Shown: positions 1 to 11,344, numbered from the stretch's first letter. The stretch: 64,000 nucleotides of DNA from Liolophura sinensis (GCF_032854445.1 NC_088304.1:2358001-2422000), one strand, 5' to 3'. Numbers and translations: made by a program. Notes: a model not told the origin generated them from the sequence alone.

Positions 1-63
1 TGGGAAAACCTGTCTTGAGCTGCTGTAACCCTTCTGAGCCCGCTATAATGGAACGTTTCCATT

Positions 64-699
64 TTACACATTCTTGGCACATTCACACAAACACCGAAGT
101 AAAGGGTGAAGGGGAGTTCGAGCCAGGAGGGACAGCAAGGGGCCGTAATGTTGGAGCCGGCATGACATCACGGGTGGTTGACGTGGAAACAAGTGATTCG
201 ACAGATCGTGCTTACGAACTTTTATGCCTTCGAGAGGTAGGCGTGCTGAATTTCCCCCGGGGAAGATGTGGGTGGGAAGTCGCAGGTGGTCGGGTGTGGC
301 TTGCTTGAAATTCACCAGCAAATACTGCGTCCGTACTGCGTGAGCCATCTGTTTAGCGATCGTGGTAATCTGAGGCGCGTCTTGCGGGATTTTAAACACT
401 GCCAAGTAGTGTGCGTTTAGACTGATGGTGCGATGATCTTGTTTGATGATCTTGATGATCTTGGTTTTGTTGTACCTGTTCTGGACGATTATATTGCGGT
501 GGTGGCTCCTTTTGGTAAAGAGTTTTGTCACGCGTTCGTCCGCTTCGGCCATCAAATGCTGACACCAGTCGACGCGTTGCAGGGGTGGGTAAATGAGAGC
601 TTGAACCTGCGCCAACAACCGTTTCACGAACACGGACTTTCCACACCCCGTCGGTCCGCTGACAATGCAGGTAAATGGATGCTCCCATCGCGTATCCAT
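64..699 (-). pseudogene. Polinton/Maverick-type packaging ATPase, decayed
   Basis: The 211-codon minus-strand frame opens with a P-loop, GPTGCGKS at about residues 15-22, preceded by the FTCIVS strand typical of the FtsK/HerA-like packaging ATPases of Polinton/Maverick elements and relatives. Further family-like blocks follow (DERVTKLFTK, RTISLNAHYL, ITTIAKQM). The segment that should carry the Walker B Asp pair is missing: the P-loop part runs almost directly into a block that normally lies just after Walker B, so I infer an internal deletion. The last 60 or so residues no longer look like the family, which suggests a frameshift. In an intact element this protein would drive genome packaging. 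The integrase relic at 1421-2153 has the same strand and supports the assignment. The element runs off the left edge of the window. Confidence 0.7.
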
Positions 700-1420
700 G
701 GATGGAGAAGCTGTGTGAGTCAGTTGGGCTGGTCGTACGGGTGAGGGTGATGTACAGTGCGGGAGGCCGCTACGGTCACCACTGCCTTCACCTCGACCGG
801 GGAGGGCGAGGTAGGCGGACTGCTACTGCGACTGCTGCTGCGACTTCTGCTGCGACTGTTGGCCGCCGCGGGGGAGGAAGGCGAGGTAGACGGACTGTTA
901 CTACCGCTGATGCTGCTGCTGCCGCGTCGTGTTGGGTGAAGAATAGACGGGTGGGGAAACGGTGATCGGTAACGAAGTGTTGTTAGGTAGCGATTGTCGG
1001 TGACGGAGACGGAGTTGGGGTAAACTGGGAAATCCCGTAAACTTCAACCGGGGAGTGACAACTTGGTCCGTGGACGCGTCCTGCTAGGCGGTAAACGTCG
1101 TGGTGGGTAGCGAGGTGGAGGTCAGGTCCTTGCCCGGGACGGTGCTGTCAAGCCGACGTCCGATTTCGCTCGGCGACGACGGTGGTAATGGTGGTGGTGA
1201 CAGCGGCGGCGGGGACAACGGCTTCCCGGACCACCGGAGGAGCGTCTTGTTCAACTGCCCTTGTAGATATTGAAGGGTGGAGTCCCGCGGCAAATGCATC
1301 CACTAAAACTCCGAAAACGGTTGCCACGGTGCCTTTATTCTCGCACAAGCCTTGTACCCACTGATCCATTCCTTGAGGTAGGTCGATAAGGACTGACAGT
1401 TACCCCCATTATCTTCGGGG
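700..1420. other. GC-rich stretch between the two Polinton gene relics
   Basis: This stretch is rich in CTG/CGA/GGC triplets, most clearly at 818-925 and 1170-1235. Several short frames are open on both strands, which is what such triplet-rich DNA gives by chance. Minus-strand frames at 1084-1299 and 1148-1369 encode Pro/Ser/Thr-rich peptides. They may be remains of another Polinton gene, but I see no domain I can name. Confidence 0.4.
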
Positions 1421-2153
1421 CTAAATACCTTTGACGTCCGTAGCCGGCACCCAAGAATTAAAGCTGTGTGATAGCCGACCCGCTTCACCAAAATAGTACA
1501 GTTTTCCTCGGCGTCGTTCCCTTTTTAAGATCTTCTCCACCTGATAAAACTTACCTGCCGAGGCCGTCACCGGTTGGAGTTCGGTCTTGTAAAACGTCTT
1601 GAGTGACCGTTCCTCGTTCAAGTCCTCCAGTTTGTGCACGACAGGCTGACGAGGGTGGGTGCGGGCGATGCGGAACATTTCCGTGCTCCAATTTGGCAGG
1701 CACAATTTTTTGAATTTCCTTTTCACCTTACTTATAATCACCGGCGCGATATCGGTACATCGATCGTTTGAACGTTGGAGGACCGTATAAGGCTCCCGTC
1801 TTGAAAATGCGTTGAAACACCTCAATCAGACGAGCACAGGTTTTGGTGCGCAGTGGAACCACCCAAGCGTATTTGAAGAGGACATCGATGCAGATAAGTA
1901 GGTAACGGTTGTCGTCGTTGTCTTTGGCAAACTCTGCCATGTAGACCAGGTCCGCCTGCCACTGACTGTCTATACCCCCAACCACAAATCGGTTACCAGG
2001 GTAGCGCCGTCCAGCGGGACGGTGCAGCGTGTACGTGTCCTGCTGGGCCAGCCAAGGCGACACGCGGGCCCGAATCACTTTGAGTCCATGTTGCCGGGCT
2101 GCCTTAAGCAAGGTCAGAACGGCGCTGTAAGCCGCTGAACTGTCGTAGTACAA
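1421..2153 (-). pseudogene. Polinton-type integrase with chromodomain-like C-terminus, broken
   Basis: Two overlapping minus-strand frames form one decayed gene. The first (2153 to 1728) carries the start of a retroviral-like integrase core: WQADLVYM with the first catalytic Asp, then YLLICIDVLFKYAWVVPL. The second frame (1825 to 1421) carries the C-terminal part, including KFYQVEKILKRERRRGKLYY and the closing SWVPA block, a chromodomain-like fold found at the end of Polinton integrases. The second half of the catalytic core, with the second Asp and the Glu, is not visible between them, so there is a deletion plus a frameshift near 1810. The protein would have inserted the element's DNA; as it stands it cannot be active. 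Chromovirus Gypsy integrase is the alternative, but the ATPase next door favours Polinton. Confidence 0.7.
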
Positions 2154-2404
2154 TGCAAGGAGAGCGGTATCGACCGGTTCTGAGTCTGCCCGCGAACGTT
2201 GTCTGACCCCCCTTTCGTCCCCGCCGTTTTACGTCGAAAGAATGCTGCTTCTGCTGCTGCTGCTGGCGAGATGGCTGGCGGCCGGTGCGAGGCCGTGACG
2301 TCCTTGTGTCCGTCTATAGTGAGTGAAACTACCCCAGACAGCGGATATATATTATCCAGTGTACATACATTTGTCAACAAAATTCAGACGTCAACACCGA
2401 ACAC

Positions 2405-3130
2405 GTGATCACCCATGCGTCAGTTTGGGCGCCAAGGAGCTGAAGGAGCTGCTCAAACCCCAACATACCAAGACCGCGTGTTTGCTCATTGGTCCGCCAG
2501 GCGTAAGCAGGCGCCAAGACCGTGTGGTCACCCCATGAGTCCATGTGGGCGCGAAGGAGCTGAAGGAGCTGCGCTCATTGGTCCGTTGGGTCCGTTTGGG
2601 CGGCCTGACGTCACGCGCATAAAATCACGAGTCGCTGACATCGCTTTGACATCAAGCATTTTCCTATGTAGCATTTTTTTTATAAGTGTACCCAAAAAAT
2701 ATAATACTATACAATACTAATGTAATGCTATACGCACTGTTACAATGTTATACTATACAATGTTATACTATACAATGCTATACAATGCTAAACTATACAA
2801 TGTTATTTTGCTCTCTTCGAGCACGACTCCCTCATCCTCCTCGCTCATTTGACGACGCAGCGCCGACCTCAACGAAATAACCGAGCAGGAAAACGGAGCT
2901 GCTCTCGCGCGTGACATCAGTTTTGGCAGGAGATAGAGCTCACCCATGGGTCAGTTTTGGCCAGACATGGAGCTGAAGGAGCTGCTCTCATGCGTGAAAT
3001 CACGCACACATATTGGTCAGTTTTGGCGCAAAATGGAGCTCACCTATTGGTCAGTTTTTGTGCGAAAGAGCTGAAGGAATTGCTCTCATTGGTCCGTTGG
3101 TGCACCTCGCGTGACGTACGTTCTACAAAA
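2405..3130. repeat. Imperfect direct repeats with a ggagctgaaggagctg core
   Basis: The block ggagctgaaggagctg, usually preceded by a cccatg-gtcag-ttgggcg-like stretch and sometimes followed by ctcattggtccgttgg, recurs near 2436, 2556, 2970 and (diverged) 3066. Spacing is irregular. An AT-rich patch of tatacaatg repeats (about 2700-2812) sits in the middle. It lies just beyond the integrase start, where a Polinton terminal region could be, but I could not find a matching inverted copy inside the window. Confidence 0.55.
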
Positions 3131-3139
3131 CCATCAGTT

Positions 3140-4147
3140 GTGATGGTTATTCTATGATTATTCCATTCATTTATTTGTTTATCGATTCTTCATGATTTAA
3201 GAAATGTTAGGTGATATAGTCATGCTGTTAAGAGGCGGTTGTTTTATTTAACATTGCGGAGTAATTATAGTTGACTAGGAGAGCGTATATCCCTATATTC
3301 TCTGTTCATACACGTCTTTGCTGAAGAAGGCTTTTTGAATATGTAGAGTTTATACCGAAGAAAATAATGGCTTCTGTTTGCATCGAAGATGTACTCCCGA
3401 ACTGGCATGTGTTCCGTCGATTTCTTTTGCCACCATTTGCTGCCAGTAAACTTTGTTTTCATGTCAGAAAGAAGTGTTTGTTCGCACTAATTAGTTGACA
3501 AAAGACATTGACAAACAAAAATAAGGTAATTACATTCCATTACCTGTATATCTGTAACATTATTTATGATTGCCGGGGCGTTTCGTGCAGGGAGAGTTGG
3601 GGCAAGGCACAGGTGATGCATGGGATGGGCCAGTAAGGAACCATAGTCACACCCTAGGTACCAGTATCTTTTGAACAGACACTCCGAAAAAAATGTATAG
3701 AGAGTAAACCCAGAGCAGCAAGGACAATGTGATAGCTGGTAAATTGTCCCACGTAATCGGTGAAATACGGCTACAGCATTGTGAGTAAAACCAGAGCAGC
3801 AAGGACAGTCTGATAGCTGGTAAATTGTCACACGTATTCGGTGAATACAACTTCGTGTCAATTTAACTCGTCAGGGGTTTTATTTTAACTGTTCATGTAA
3901 ATGCATAAATAATAGTAAATTACACGCCCCCTGACATCCGTTCTCACCGCTCTTCGTTTGTGGGGTTTTGGTAGCAATACGCAGTGGTGAGGTCGTTTGC
4001 ACAGTCTAACATTTTGTTGAGGGTCACTTGTCTGCCACCAATATGGCGACGTTTAAAACTGACCGAAGAAGTCTGACATCTTGTTGCATGTGGTCATTCA
4101 AAACGGGAATAAGGTCATACATGCGCAATTCGTGCAATTGGATGCAA
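3140..4147. other. Mostly featureless; one 81-bp duplication and a short coding-like remnant
   Basis: A direct duplication with an 81-base period has copies at 3703-3768 and 3784-3848, both containing ccagagcagcaagg and gatagctggtaaattgt. On the minus strand, 4155-4024 reads as a helical, protein-like stretch (core MYDLIPVLNDHMQQDVRLL) ending in a stop. It may be a last Polinton gene fragment, but I do not recognise it. Confidence 0.35.
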
Positions 4148-4570
4148 GATTTGCCACCGAACTGATGAGTTCTTGGGGCACTGATTGGATGATACTGCAC
4201 CCAATTGAAGAGTTCTGGGGCACTGATTGGATGATATTGCACCCAATTGAAGAGTTCTGGGGGAACTGATTGGATGATACTGCACCCAATTGAAGAGTTC
4301 TGGGGCACTGATTGGATGATACTGCACCCAATTGAAGAGTTCTGGGGCACTGATTGGATGATACTGCACCCAATTGAAGAGTTCTGGGGCACTGATTGGA
4401 TGATACTGCACCCAATTGAAGAGTTCTGGGGCACTGATTGGATGATACTGCACCCAATTGAAGAGTTCTGGGGGAACTGATTGGATGATACTACACCCAA
4501 CTGAAGAGTTTTGAGGCACTAACTGGATGATTCTACACGGAAATAAAGAGTTTCGGGGCATTGATTCGTA
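4148..4570. repeat. 42-bp tandem array, about 10 copies
   Basis: The unit is cccaattgaagagttctggg followed by gcactgattggatgatactgca. The inner copies are nearly identical. Two carry a gggggaactg variant and the outer copies are diverged. Because 42 is a multiple of three, long frames stay open on both strands; these are repeat artefacts, not genes. Confidence 0.9.
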
Positions 4571-4651
4571 GATGCATAGGCTGATTATACACTGTAATGT
4601 TTTCACTGTTATTTTGTACATGCTTAATACATCAGAATTTTGTCTGTTTTG

Positions 4652-4737
4652 TATGGAAGCCGGATGAGGACATCTCGCCTCATGCCTCCGTCCTCGTGCC
4701 AAGGCGAGGGTAAAGATGTCTCCATCCGGCTTCCATA
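4652..4737. repeat. Foldback hairpin, 23-bp arms
   Basis: The left arm 4652-4674 (starts tatggaagccggatg) pairs with 4714-4737 with one or two mismatches. The intervening bases can extend the stem through cgcct/aggcg. A related catccggcttcc-type motif recurs near 31999-32012, so this may be a small dispersed MITE-like element. Confidence 0.6.
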
Positions 4738-4739
4738 AT

Positions 4740-5680
4740 TTTGGATAGAACTGGAAATGTTCTGCTCATGGCTATTGCCCACCCGACTGGAGGCTGCCAA
4801 GGTGACAAAATGCTTTGGTTTGTCTTACAAATTTTGGGGGTTGAAGTTGGCAAACTTACTAGATAAATAGTAAGCAAAACTAAAACGCTAGACCAAATCT
4901 CGGCAAATTGTTTCGTTCCTACCAGTATCCTAATGCAGACAGGGTGGGCAAAGACATTAAATTTTTAATCGTAGTGTTATTGGTTCTTCACCCAGATGGT
5001 GCGTACTGACCCTGCGCATGCACACTCAGCCTAACTTCAGAGTACTGTTCTTCGAGATAAGAAGGCAGCTGTAACGTTTTGTGAAGGAATGTGCTATGAT
5101 TTTAACGACCCTCTCTTAGCCCCATCCATTTACATAGTCAGAAGATAAACACAGAAGTTTAACGCTGTTATTGACTCGATTGAGAAGCTGTGGTAAATTA
5201 TTTTGCAACATTGAGCCAAAACTGTCAACGTAAAAATGCTACATAAAATGATGAATAAATCCAGCCGTGACGATGACTCATTTGATCGAGAGGCCCATAA
5301 ACACACAAACTCGTGTGTTCGAGGAAGCGAACCCTGATCTAGTGATTGAAGGTACTTCCCTTCAAAACCGACCTTGGACCGAGAATTTGTAGATTCCCCC
5401 GCTTTCCTGCTCTGCTTGTGGGATCTTGGTGAGAATTAGCGGTCAACGACGCTCCTGTGATGGTTTGAAGTATTAATGTTCGAAGTCTTCGGCTAATACT
5501 TTGTGTATGTATGTATTTCACGTCTGAGAAAATTCGTCAGTACTTTCTCAAAGGTTGGTGGTTTATGACGGATCCTCCACCCATTAAACTGACCACTATA
5601 GTAAAAGTGAAAAAGTAAGCATGGTGTTAGCAACAATGAAATAATAAATAAATCATGTGTTCGATTACCAATATTGTTAC
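4740..5680. other. No gene seen
   Basis: AT-rich sequence with only short chance frames. I see no splice-bounded exon, tandem array or recognisable element apart from weak tRNA-SINE-like wording near 5285-5340. Confidence 0.4.
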
Positions 5681-5684
5681 ACTA

Positions 5685-5850
5685 GCTCTGGACTAATGAG
5701 GTCGCCGGTTCGAATCCAACTCTGGCTGGTTCTGACCCGACTTTAGGTCAGAAGTTTTGTCAGTTATTGTCCAGACTGTGTTTCCAGCATTTTCCTCGTG
5801 ACCCCCGGGTTTTTCAACACGGAAATTTGATCAACTTGTAAATTATGGCA
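5685..5850 (+). mobile_element. tRNA-derived SINE fragment
   Basis: A near-perfect RNA polymerase III B box, ggttcgaatcc, lies at 5707-5717, preceded by a tRNA-like ctctggactaatgaggtcgcc segment and followed by non-tRNA body sequence. No full cloverleaf or A box is intact, so it is a SINE or tRNA pseudogene rather than a working tRNA gene. Confidence 0.45.
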
Positions 5851-6140
5851 TCTATTGCACTTCGACCTCTCTTAAAAAATTCTTTACGTATTTCATACAT
5901 TTGATTCTTCACGTCAGAAAAGTTTCAAAAATTACACAGAAATCATTTCGACATGTGCATAGTAACGCTATTTTGTCGCATTACACCTGTGATTGTACAA
6001 ACTAACGTGTGTATCCCAATTTAAACTGAATGACTAGGTTTTGTTAGCTTATGTTATGTGTGATAATAAACCTTGCTAGTATTAAAAACGGTCGTCGTGG
6101 GAAGACGTTGGATAACCTTCCAGCAGATGGCTGATGTCTT

Positions 6141-6240
6141 TGGTATTCCCCAGTTTCTTCCAACCATAATGGTGGCCACCGTCGTATAAATGAAATATTC
6201 TTGAGTACTGTAGTATTCACAAATGGAATGAATAAAGAAA
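6141..6240 (+). mobile_element. SINE family A, 3' fragment
   Basis: It matches the 3' half of the full copy at 40297-40552: cagtttcttccaaccataat, then ggtggccaccgtcgtataa, then gaaatattcttgagtac. The tail is decayed. Confidence 0.6.
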
Positions 6241-6261
6241 TATGAAATGGGGAGAATAATA

Positions 6262-6500
6262 CTTGACGGGGTACTTGACCTAACAAGCGTCCGCCTCGAA
6301 GTCGGGAAACCCGTGATCTAATCCGGATCGGGACATTCGAAAGAGTTTATAAATGATGCTTGGAGCTCAGCAATAACAGATTAGTGCTAGGAAACAGGAC
6401 TGGTTGACCCGGTGTCAGTAGAATGTGACTGGTCATTATGTGAATGTCGTTATATGACTCAAAACGTGTTAACTACGACATTAAACACCAAGCATTCATT
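6262..6500 (+). mobile_element. SINE family B copy
   Basis: It shares wording with the copies at 42262-42545 and 53965-54045: gcgtccgcctcgaagtcggg, gatctaatccggatcggg, caggactggttgacccggtg, tcagtagaatgtgactgg. It ends in a ttaaacaccaagcattcatt-type tail with CATT repeats. This is a tRNA-derived body, diverged. Confidence 0.6.
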
Positions 6501-6509
6501 CATTTCATT

Positions 6510-7486
6510 CATTCCATGCTGTAAATCTTTTTTATTACATTATACTTCGCAGTTAAAGTTAAGTACCGATTTTTGAGCGATGTATAAACGATAAATTTCA
6601 GATTCATGGAAAGGTATTTTTAGACATCTCAAATTTATAATCCACATATTAAGAAATATATCTAATTTCCGTTGAAATAATTATTCAGTGTCGTCCAATA
6701 ATTTCAGCATTGCAAGATGTTTTTCGGATGTCGGAAACAAATCGGACTGGTAACCTCAGTTAGCATGGAAAAGAACCTGTTTGAGGGAATTAAAGAAAAA
6801 TATGCCCCCCCCCCACCCATCCCAAAATGACAAAATATGTTTCATTTTTTCAGTACATTGTATATTTCTTATTAACCCCTCCGTTTTGTGCATATTTTCC
6901 GTCAATGGACGGGAATATCCGGAAGTGACGTCATCGATGAACATACTGGGAACCAGCTTATATAACGCCCCCCTCTCCCCATCCGGGTTCTCTCCCCACC
7001 CCACCCCCAACCCCAACAGATGTGGTTTTGACAACTATCACCGTTGACAGCAGTCTACTTTATTTCCGGGCAGACAGATGGGGCCTTAGGAAAATTGTAG
7101 TTTAAACCCATTTCCCAAGAAAAAAACTGAGAATGGTTTCTTTACTTTTTATATGTTATGCCCCATTTTAAACTCCTTATTAAGACATAAAATCGGGCGT
7201 TTCATTTATGTATCGCTCCTTAATGCCACTAGGATTCAACCTGGGTGCACAAACAAAATGTGTTTATTCACCCGCCCTTTACATTATAATTTGTAATTAT
7301 CCGCTACGTGGCAAACTGATTATTGTATCTCATCATGCACTGTCAAATATTTTAAAGACAATGGATTAGAACTGTTGTTTGTGTAGCGTTAAAATCTTGA
7401 ATTAGGAATTGATGACGTTAGCATGTATTTCAGTGCACAAACACTGTACAAAATTCTTACTATTCTCTGTTTGCTGTGTTTTGCAG
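6510..7486. other. Upstream/intron region of the sulfotransferase gene
   Basis: A TATA-like cttatataac lies at about 6957, and pyrimidine-rich blocks lie at 6970-7015. The first coding exon of the sulfotransferase should lie upstream of 7487, but I could not identify it: no ATG exon with a convincing donor in the right phase was found. Confidence 0.35.
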
Positions 7487-8594
7487 AAACTGTTTGCTGT
7501 TGGCGGCTTTAGTTGTCCTGGTGTCACTCCTGTTTTTCTCCGTCAGCACTTCCTATCCGCCCCGCGCTCTTTTACAATGGAGGGCAAACTGGTCCCGACG
7601 AGATCCCGTGTGCACCGAGAGGAGTAGAGTGGCCTTTGTAAAGGTTCACAAGGCCGCGAGCACAACAGTTACCACCATTCTACAAAGGTTCGGGTTTTCA
7701 AGAAACCTCACGTTTGCTCTTCCGCCCAAGAATGACATATGGCACTTAGGATTTTTTGAAACTCTAAAGCCAGAAAAACTGCCCCCGATTCCTAAAGGAA
7801 AGGTCTATGAAATTCTGTGTCAGCATGTTGTGTACAGCCAAGAGGCGTTTAAGAAGTACCTTCCTCCAGATGTCGCTGTCATAGCGGCGGTCAGAGAGCC
7901 ACTCGACCGATTCGTGTCGTCTTTCTTGTATTTCCACCAGTATCCAACATCTGTGAAGCAAAAATCGAGAGTGAATGGAAATGACATTATGTTGATGAGA
8001 GAGTTTCTGAAAAACCCAGAGTTTTACGAGCCAGCGATCTTTCAACGGGGATCTTTAGCTGTCAACCGGATGTCCTTTGACTTCGGCATCCCTAAATCCC
8101 AATACAGGAACGCGAGTTTTGTGGACAACTACATTAAAATGGTGGACGAACATATGGAATTTGTTTTGGTTGCTGATCATTTTGACGCGTCTCTGGTGAT
8201 TTTAAAACGAAAACTCTGTTGGTCAACTAAAGATATTCTGTATGAAATACAACATAAGGGTATGAAGCAAAAACCCGCCATTCCTGAAGATATCAGACAA
8301 CGCTTGAAAAATCTTTCTCCATCAGACTTTCAGCTTTACGATTACTTTAGTAGGAAGTTTCAGCGAATAGCGCAAGCTGAGCTTAACTTGTCGGAAGAGG
8401 TGAGCATTTTCCAAGAAACATTGAAAAATGTGACTAGGTTCTGTGGCGCTCTGAGCAAAAGTGGACCTCAGTTCAAGCACTTTGAAAAGACGCAATTTTC
8501 CCACGAATTTAACATCACTAAGTTGGACTGTGATTATCTTAGTTTTAAAGAAGAAGTATTCATAAAATTGCTGTGGAAAAATCAGGCGATATAA
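7487..8594 (+). CDS. Galactose 3-O-sulfotransferase family protein, last coding exon
   Basis: Transfers sulfate from PAPS to galactose or a related sugar on glycolipids or glycoproteins, in the Golgi lumen. The exon begins after a pyrimidine-rich 3' splice site, tgtgttttgcag, at 7486. It starts with one base of a split codon, so the initiator Met lies in an unseen upstream exon; the in-frame GTG at 7476 is inside the splice signal. About 369 residues follow. Positions below count from that GTG. A hydrophobic signal anchor (LLLAALVVLVSLLFFSV) gives type II topology. The 5'-phosphosulfate loop is FVKVHKAASTTV (residues 54-65) and the 3'-phosphate motif is AAVREPLDRFVSSFLYF (137-153). Several Asn-X-Thr/Ser sites are present. 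Length and motifs fit the family (Gal-3-O sulfotransferase domain). Which acceptor is used cannot be told. Its C-terminal end is duplicated downstream. Confidence 0.88.
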
Positions 8595-8655
8595 AATGAA
8601 TTCATGAACATTTGTTTGTACAGATAGATATTATTTTTTCTGAAGGGAAACAGAC

Positions 8656-8661
8656 AATAAA
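8656..8661 (+). promoter_or_regulatory. Polyadenylation signal AATAAA of the sulfotransferase gene
   Basis: A canonical AATAAA lies 62 bases after the stop codon. In the duplicated copy the corresponding site (about 10290) reads aattaaaa, so it has lost the hexamer. Confidence 0.6.
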
Positions 8662-8974
8662 AAATGGAATGTGAGACTTCAATCATTTTATGTCTATGAT
8701 TTGGCGCTTTGACAGTTTTTGGCACTGAATTATTTCCGTTGAGTTTACTCCCCCCATTAACAGATTCGTTTGCACGAGTAAGCTGTGGTTAGATTGGACC
8801 GCAGAAAACGGCTAATGGCTCTTTGGCGACCTCACTTTAAGACAGATTTTAATTTTGTAAACTTATTTGGAAAATCCATGGTAAACATTATGAATTATGT
8901 AAAATAGGTTTGGAAACCCCGGCCCTGATTAAATATATAAAACAGCTTCAGTGAACTCTTGAGCTGAAAACCAT

Positions 8975-9335
8975 GGACCTCGTTCAAAATCTCTGAACAT
9001 TTCTACGACTGTCAAAAGCTGACAAAAATTTCTCAACATTTCTACAGCTGTCGAAAGCGGAGAAAATCTTTGAACATTTCTACGAGTGTCAAAGGCTGAC
9101 AAAATCTCTCAACATTTCTACGACTGTCAAAGACTGACAAAATTTCTCAACATTTCTACGGTTGTCAAAGGCTGACAAAATCTCTCAACATTTCTACGAC
9201 TGTCAAAGGCTGACAAAATCTCTCAACATTTCTACGACTGTCAAAGACTGATAAAATTTCTCCACATTTCTACGACTGTCAAAGGCTTACAAAATGTGTC
9301 AACATTTCTACGACTGTCAAAGGCTAACATCATGT
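8975..9335. repeat. 38-bp tandem array, about 9 copies
   Basis: The unit is built on ctcaacatttctacgactgt then caaaggctgacaaaatct. It lies in unit 1 of the duplication. Confidence 0.85.
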
Positions 9336-9563
9336 TACTAGATTTTGTGGCCTGGAAAATATTTGTCACTGTTGTGGCATAACCATAACTAGGCGAGGTC
9401 CATTTCTCGTAGTTTCATGCCTCAAAAACTAATCTCACGCTACGCCATTGTTGATGTCCTGAAACAAGGAAGGTAATACATGCCCTATTCTCCATACAGA
9501 AGGAAATAGGAACTGAGTACCTGTTTATGATGAAAGGTTCAAGATGGAACACAGAGGAATGTC

Positions 9564-9782
9564 TGAGTCAACTCACTCAAACATTTGAGTTATACAATTA
9601 AGCTAATTCGGCTCAGAAAACTGAATCATATGACCGGATCGGCTGAGTCATGAAACTCATCTGGTTGTATTGTGACTCCCTTAGTTAGATGTAAAACTCA
9701 CAGGAGTGGTTTGTGACTCAGTTTTTTGAGTGGAACTAGCCCAATTGTATAACGCAGATTTTTGAGTCAGTTGAATCAAACT
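9564..9782. mobile_element. Foldback (MITE-like) element, copy 1
   Basis: Imperfect inverted arms of about 65-70 bases (9564-9632 and 9713-9782) share ttatacaatt and ctca-aaaactga blocks around a 80-base centre with gaccggatcggctgagtcat. It encodes nothing. It is related to copies at 11058-11275 and (inverted, partial) 30105-30245. Confidence 0.6.
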
Positions 9783-10028
9783 TTTCTCTCAGTGAAGGTT
9801 CAGAAATGAAGGTTTAAGCCTAAGATAAATCATTCAAGATAAAAGGACCAGAATGGAAGGTTTAGAAATAAAGAGAGGATGAATGATGGGTGGTTCAGGA
9901 TGGGAAGTTTAGAAAGGAAGAGAAGATGAAGGATGGAGGGTTTAGAAAGGAAGAGATGAAGAAGGATGCATGGTTCAGGATGGGAGCTTTAGTATGCAAA
10001 TTCCAGACTATTTCCAAAAAGCTACATT

Positions 10029-10226
10029 TTGACTGAAGTAAATTCACAGGTGGCTGGATTTCACCGGTTGTGTGAGACCATTCTGCGAAAAAGTGGGCCT
10101 CAGTTCAAGCACTTTGAAAAGACGAAATTTTCCCACGAATTTAACATCACTAAGTTGAACTGTGATTATCTTAATTTTAGAGAAGAAGATTTTATAAAAT
10201 TGCTGTGGAAAAATCAGGCAATATAA
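10029..10226 (+). pseudogene. Duplicated C-terminal fragment of the sulfotransferase
   Basis: From about 10085 the frame repeats the last 43 or so residues of the gene at 7487-8594 with a few changes (for example SGPQFKHFEKTKFSHEFNIT) and keeps the same stop codon. The upstream part of the frame (TEVNSQVAGFHRLC) only weakly resembles the corresponding gene segment. Both sulfate-donor motifs are absent, so it cannot be an enzyme by itself. It might serve as an alternative 3' end only if a splice acceptor were used; none is obvious. Confidence 0.75.
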
Positions 10227-10636
10227 AATGAATTCATGAACATTTGTTTGTACAGATAGATATTATTTTTTTGTGAAGGGAAACAGACAATTAAAATTGA
10301 GTGTGAGACTTCAATTATTTTATGTTTATGATTTGGACATTTGAACAGGGCCGCACTGAATTATTTCCGTTGAGTTTACTCGACCCCTCCCCCTCCCCCA
10401 CAACTTAACAGATTCGTTTGCACGAGTTAGTTGTGGTTAGATTGGACCTCAGAAAATGGCTAATGGCTCGTTGACGACCTCTCTTTAAAACAGATTTTAA
10501 TTTTGTAAAGTTTTTCGGAAAATTCATGGTAAACATTATATACTATTTAAAATAGGTTTCAAAACCCGGCCCTGATTAAATATAAAAGACGGCTTCAGTG
10601 AACCCTTTAGCTGAAAACCATGGACCTCGTTCAAAA

Positions 10637-10822
10637 TCTCTGAACATTTCTACGACTGTCAAAGGCTGACAAAATCTCTCAACATTTCTACGACTGGCAA
10701 AGGCGGGCAAAATCTCTCAACATTTCTACGACTGTCAAAGGCTGACAAAATTTCTTAACATTTCTACGACTGTCAAAGGCTTACAAAAGGTGTCAACATT
10801 TCTACGACTGTCAAAGGCTAAC
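10637..10822. repeat. 38-bp tandem array, about 5 copies
   Basis: Same unit as 8975-9335, in unit 2 of the duplication, with fewer copies. Confidence 0.85.
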
Positions 10823-11057
10823 ATCATGTTACTACATTTTGTGGCCTGGAAAATATTTGTCACCGTTGTGGCATAACCATAACTGGGCGAGGTCCATTTC
10901 TCGTAGTTTCATGCCTCAAAAACTAATCTCACGCTACGCCATTATTGATGTCCTGTAACAAGGAAGGTAATACATGCCCTATTTTCCATACAGAAGGAAA
11001 TAGGAGCTGAGTACCTGTTTATGATGAAAGGTTCAAGATGGAACACAGAGGAATGTT

Positions 11058-11275
11058 TGAGTCAACTCACTCAAACATTTGAGTTATACAATTAAGCTAA
11101 TTCGACTCAGAAAACTGAATCATATGACCGGATCGGCTGAGTCATGAAACTCATCTGGTTATATATATTCCCTTGGTTAGATGTAAAACTCACAGGAGTC
11201 GTTCGTGACTCAGTTTTCTGAGTGGAACTAGCCCAATTGTATAACGCAGAATTTTGAGTCAGTTGACCCAAACTT
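11058..11275. mobile_element. Foldback (MITE-like) element, copy 2
   Basis: Duplicated together with its surroundings from copy 1 (9564-9782). The same arms and centre are present with scattered substitutions. Confidence 0.6.
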
Positions 11276-11344
11276 TGCTCTCAGTGAAGGTTCAGAAATG
11301 AAGGTTTAAGCCTAAGATAAATCATTTAGAGTAAAAGGATCAGA

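Noticed and set aside
15-965. Plus-strand frames over the Polinton ATPase relic
   Set aside because: Opposite-strand shadows in GC-rich sequence; the minus-strand reading has recognisable motifs.
4024-4702. Long minus-strand frames over the 42-bp array
   Set aside because: Frames in all phases are open for the same arithmetic reason; no real gene signal.
7476-7486. GTG at 7476 as start of the sulfotransferase
   Set aside because: It lies within the pyrimidine tract and AG of a clear 3' splice site; animal genes rarely start with GTG and the first residues would be splice-signal sequence.
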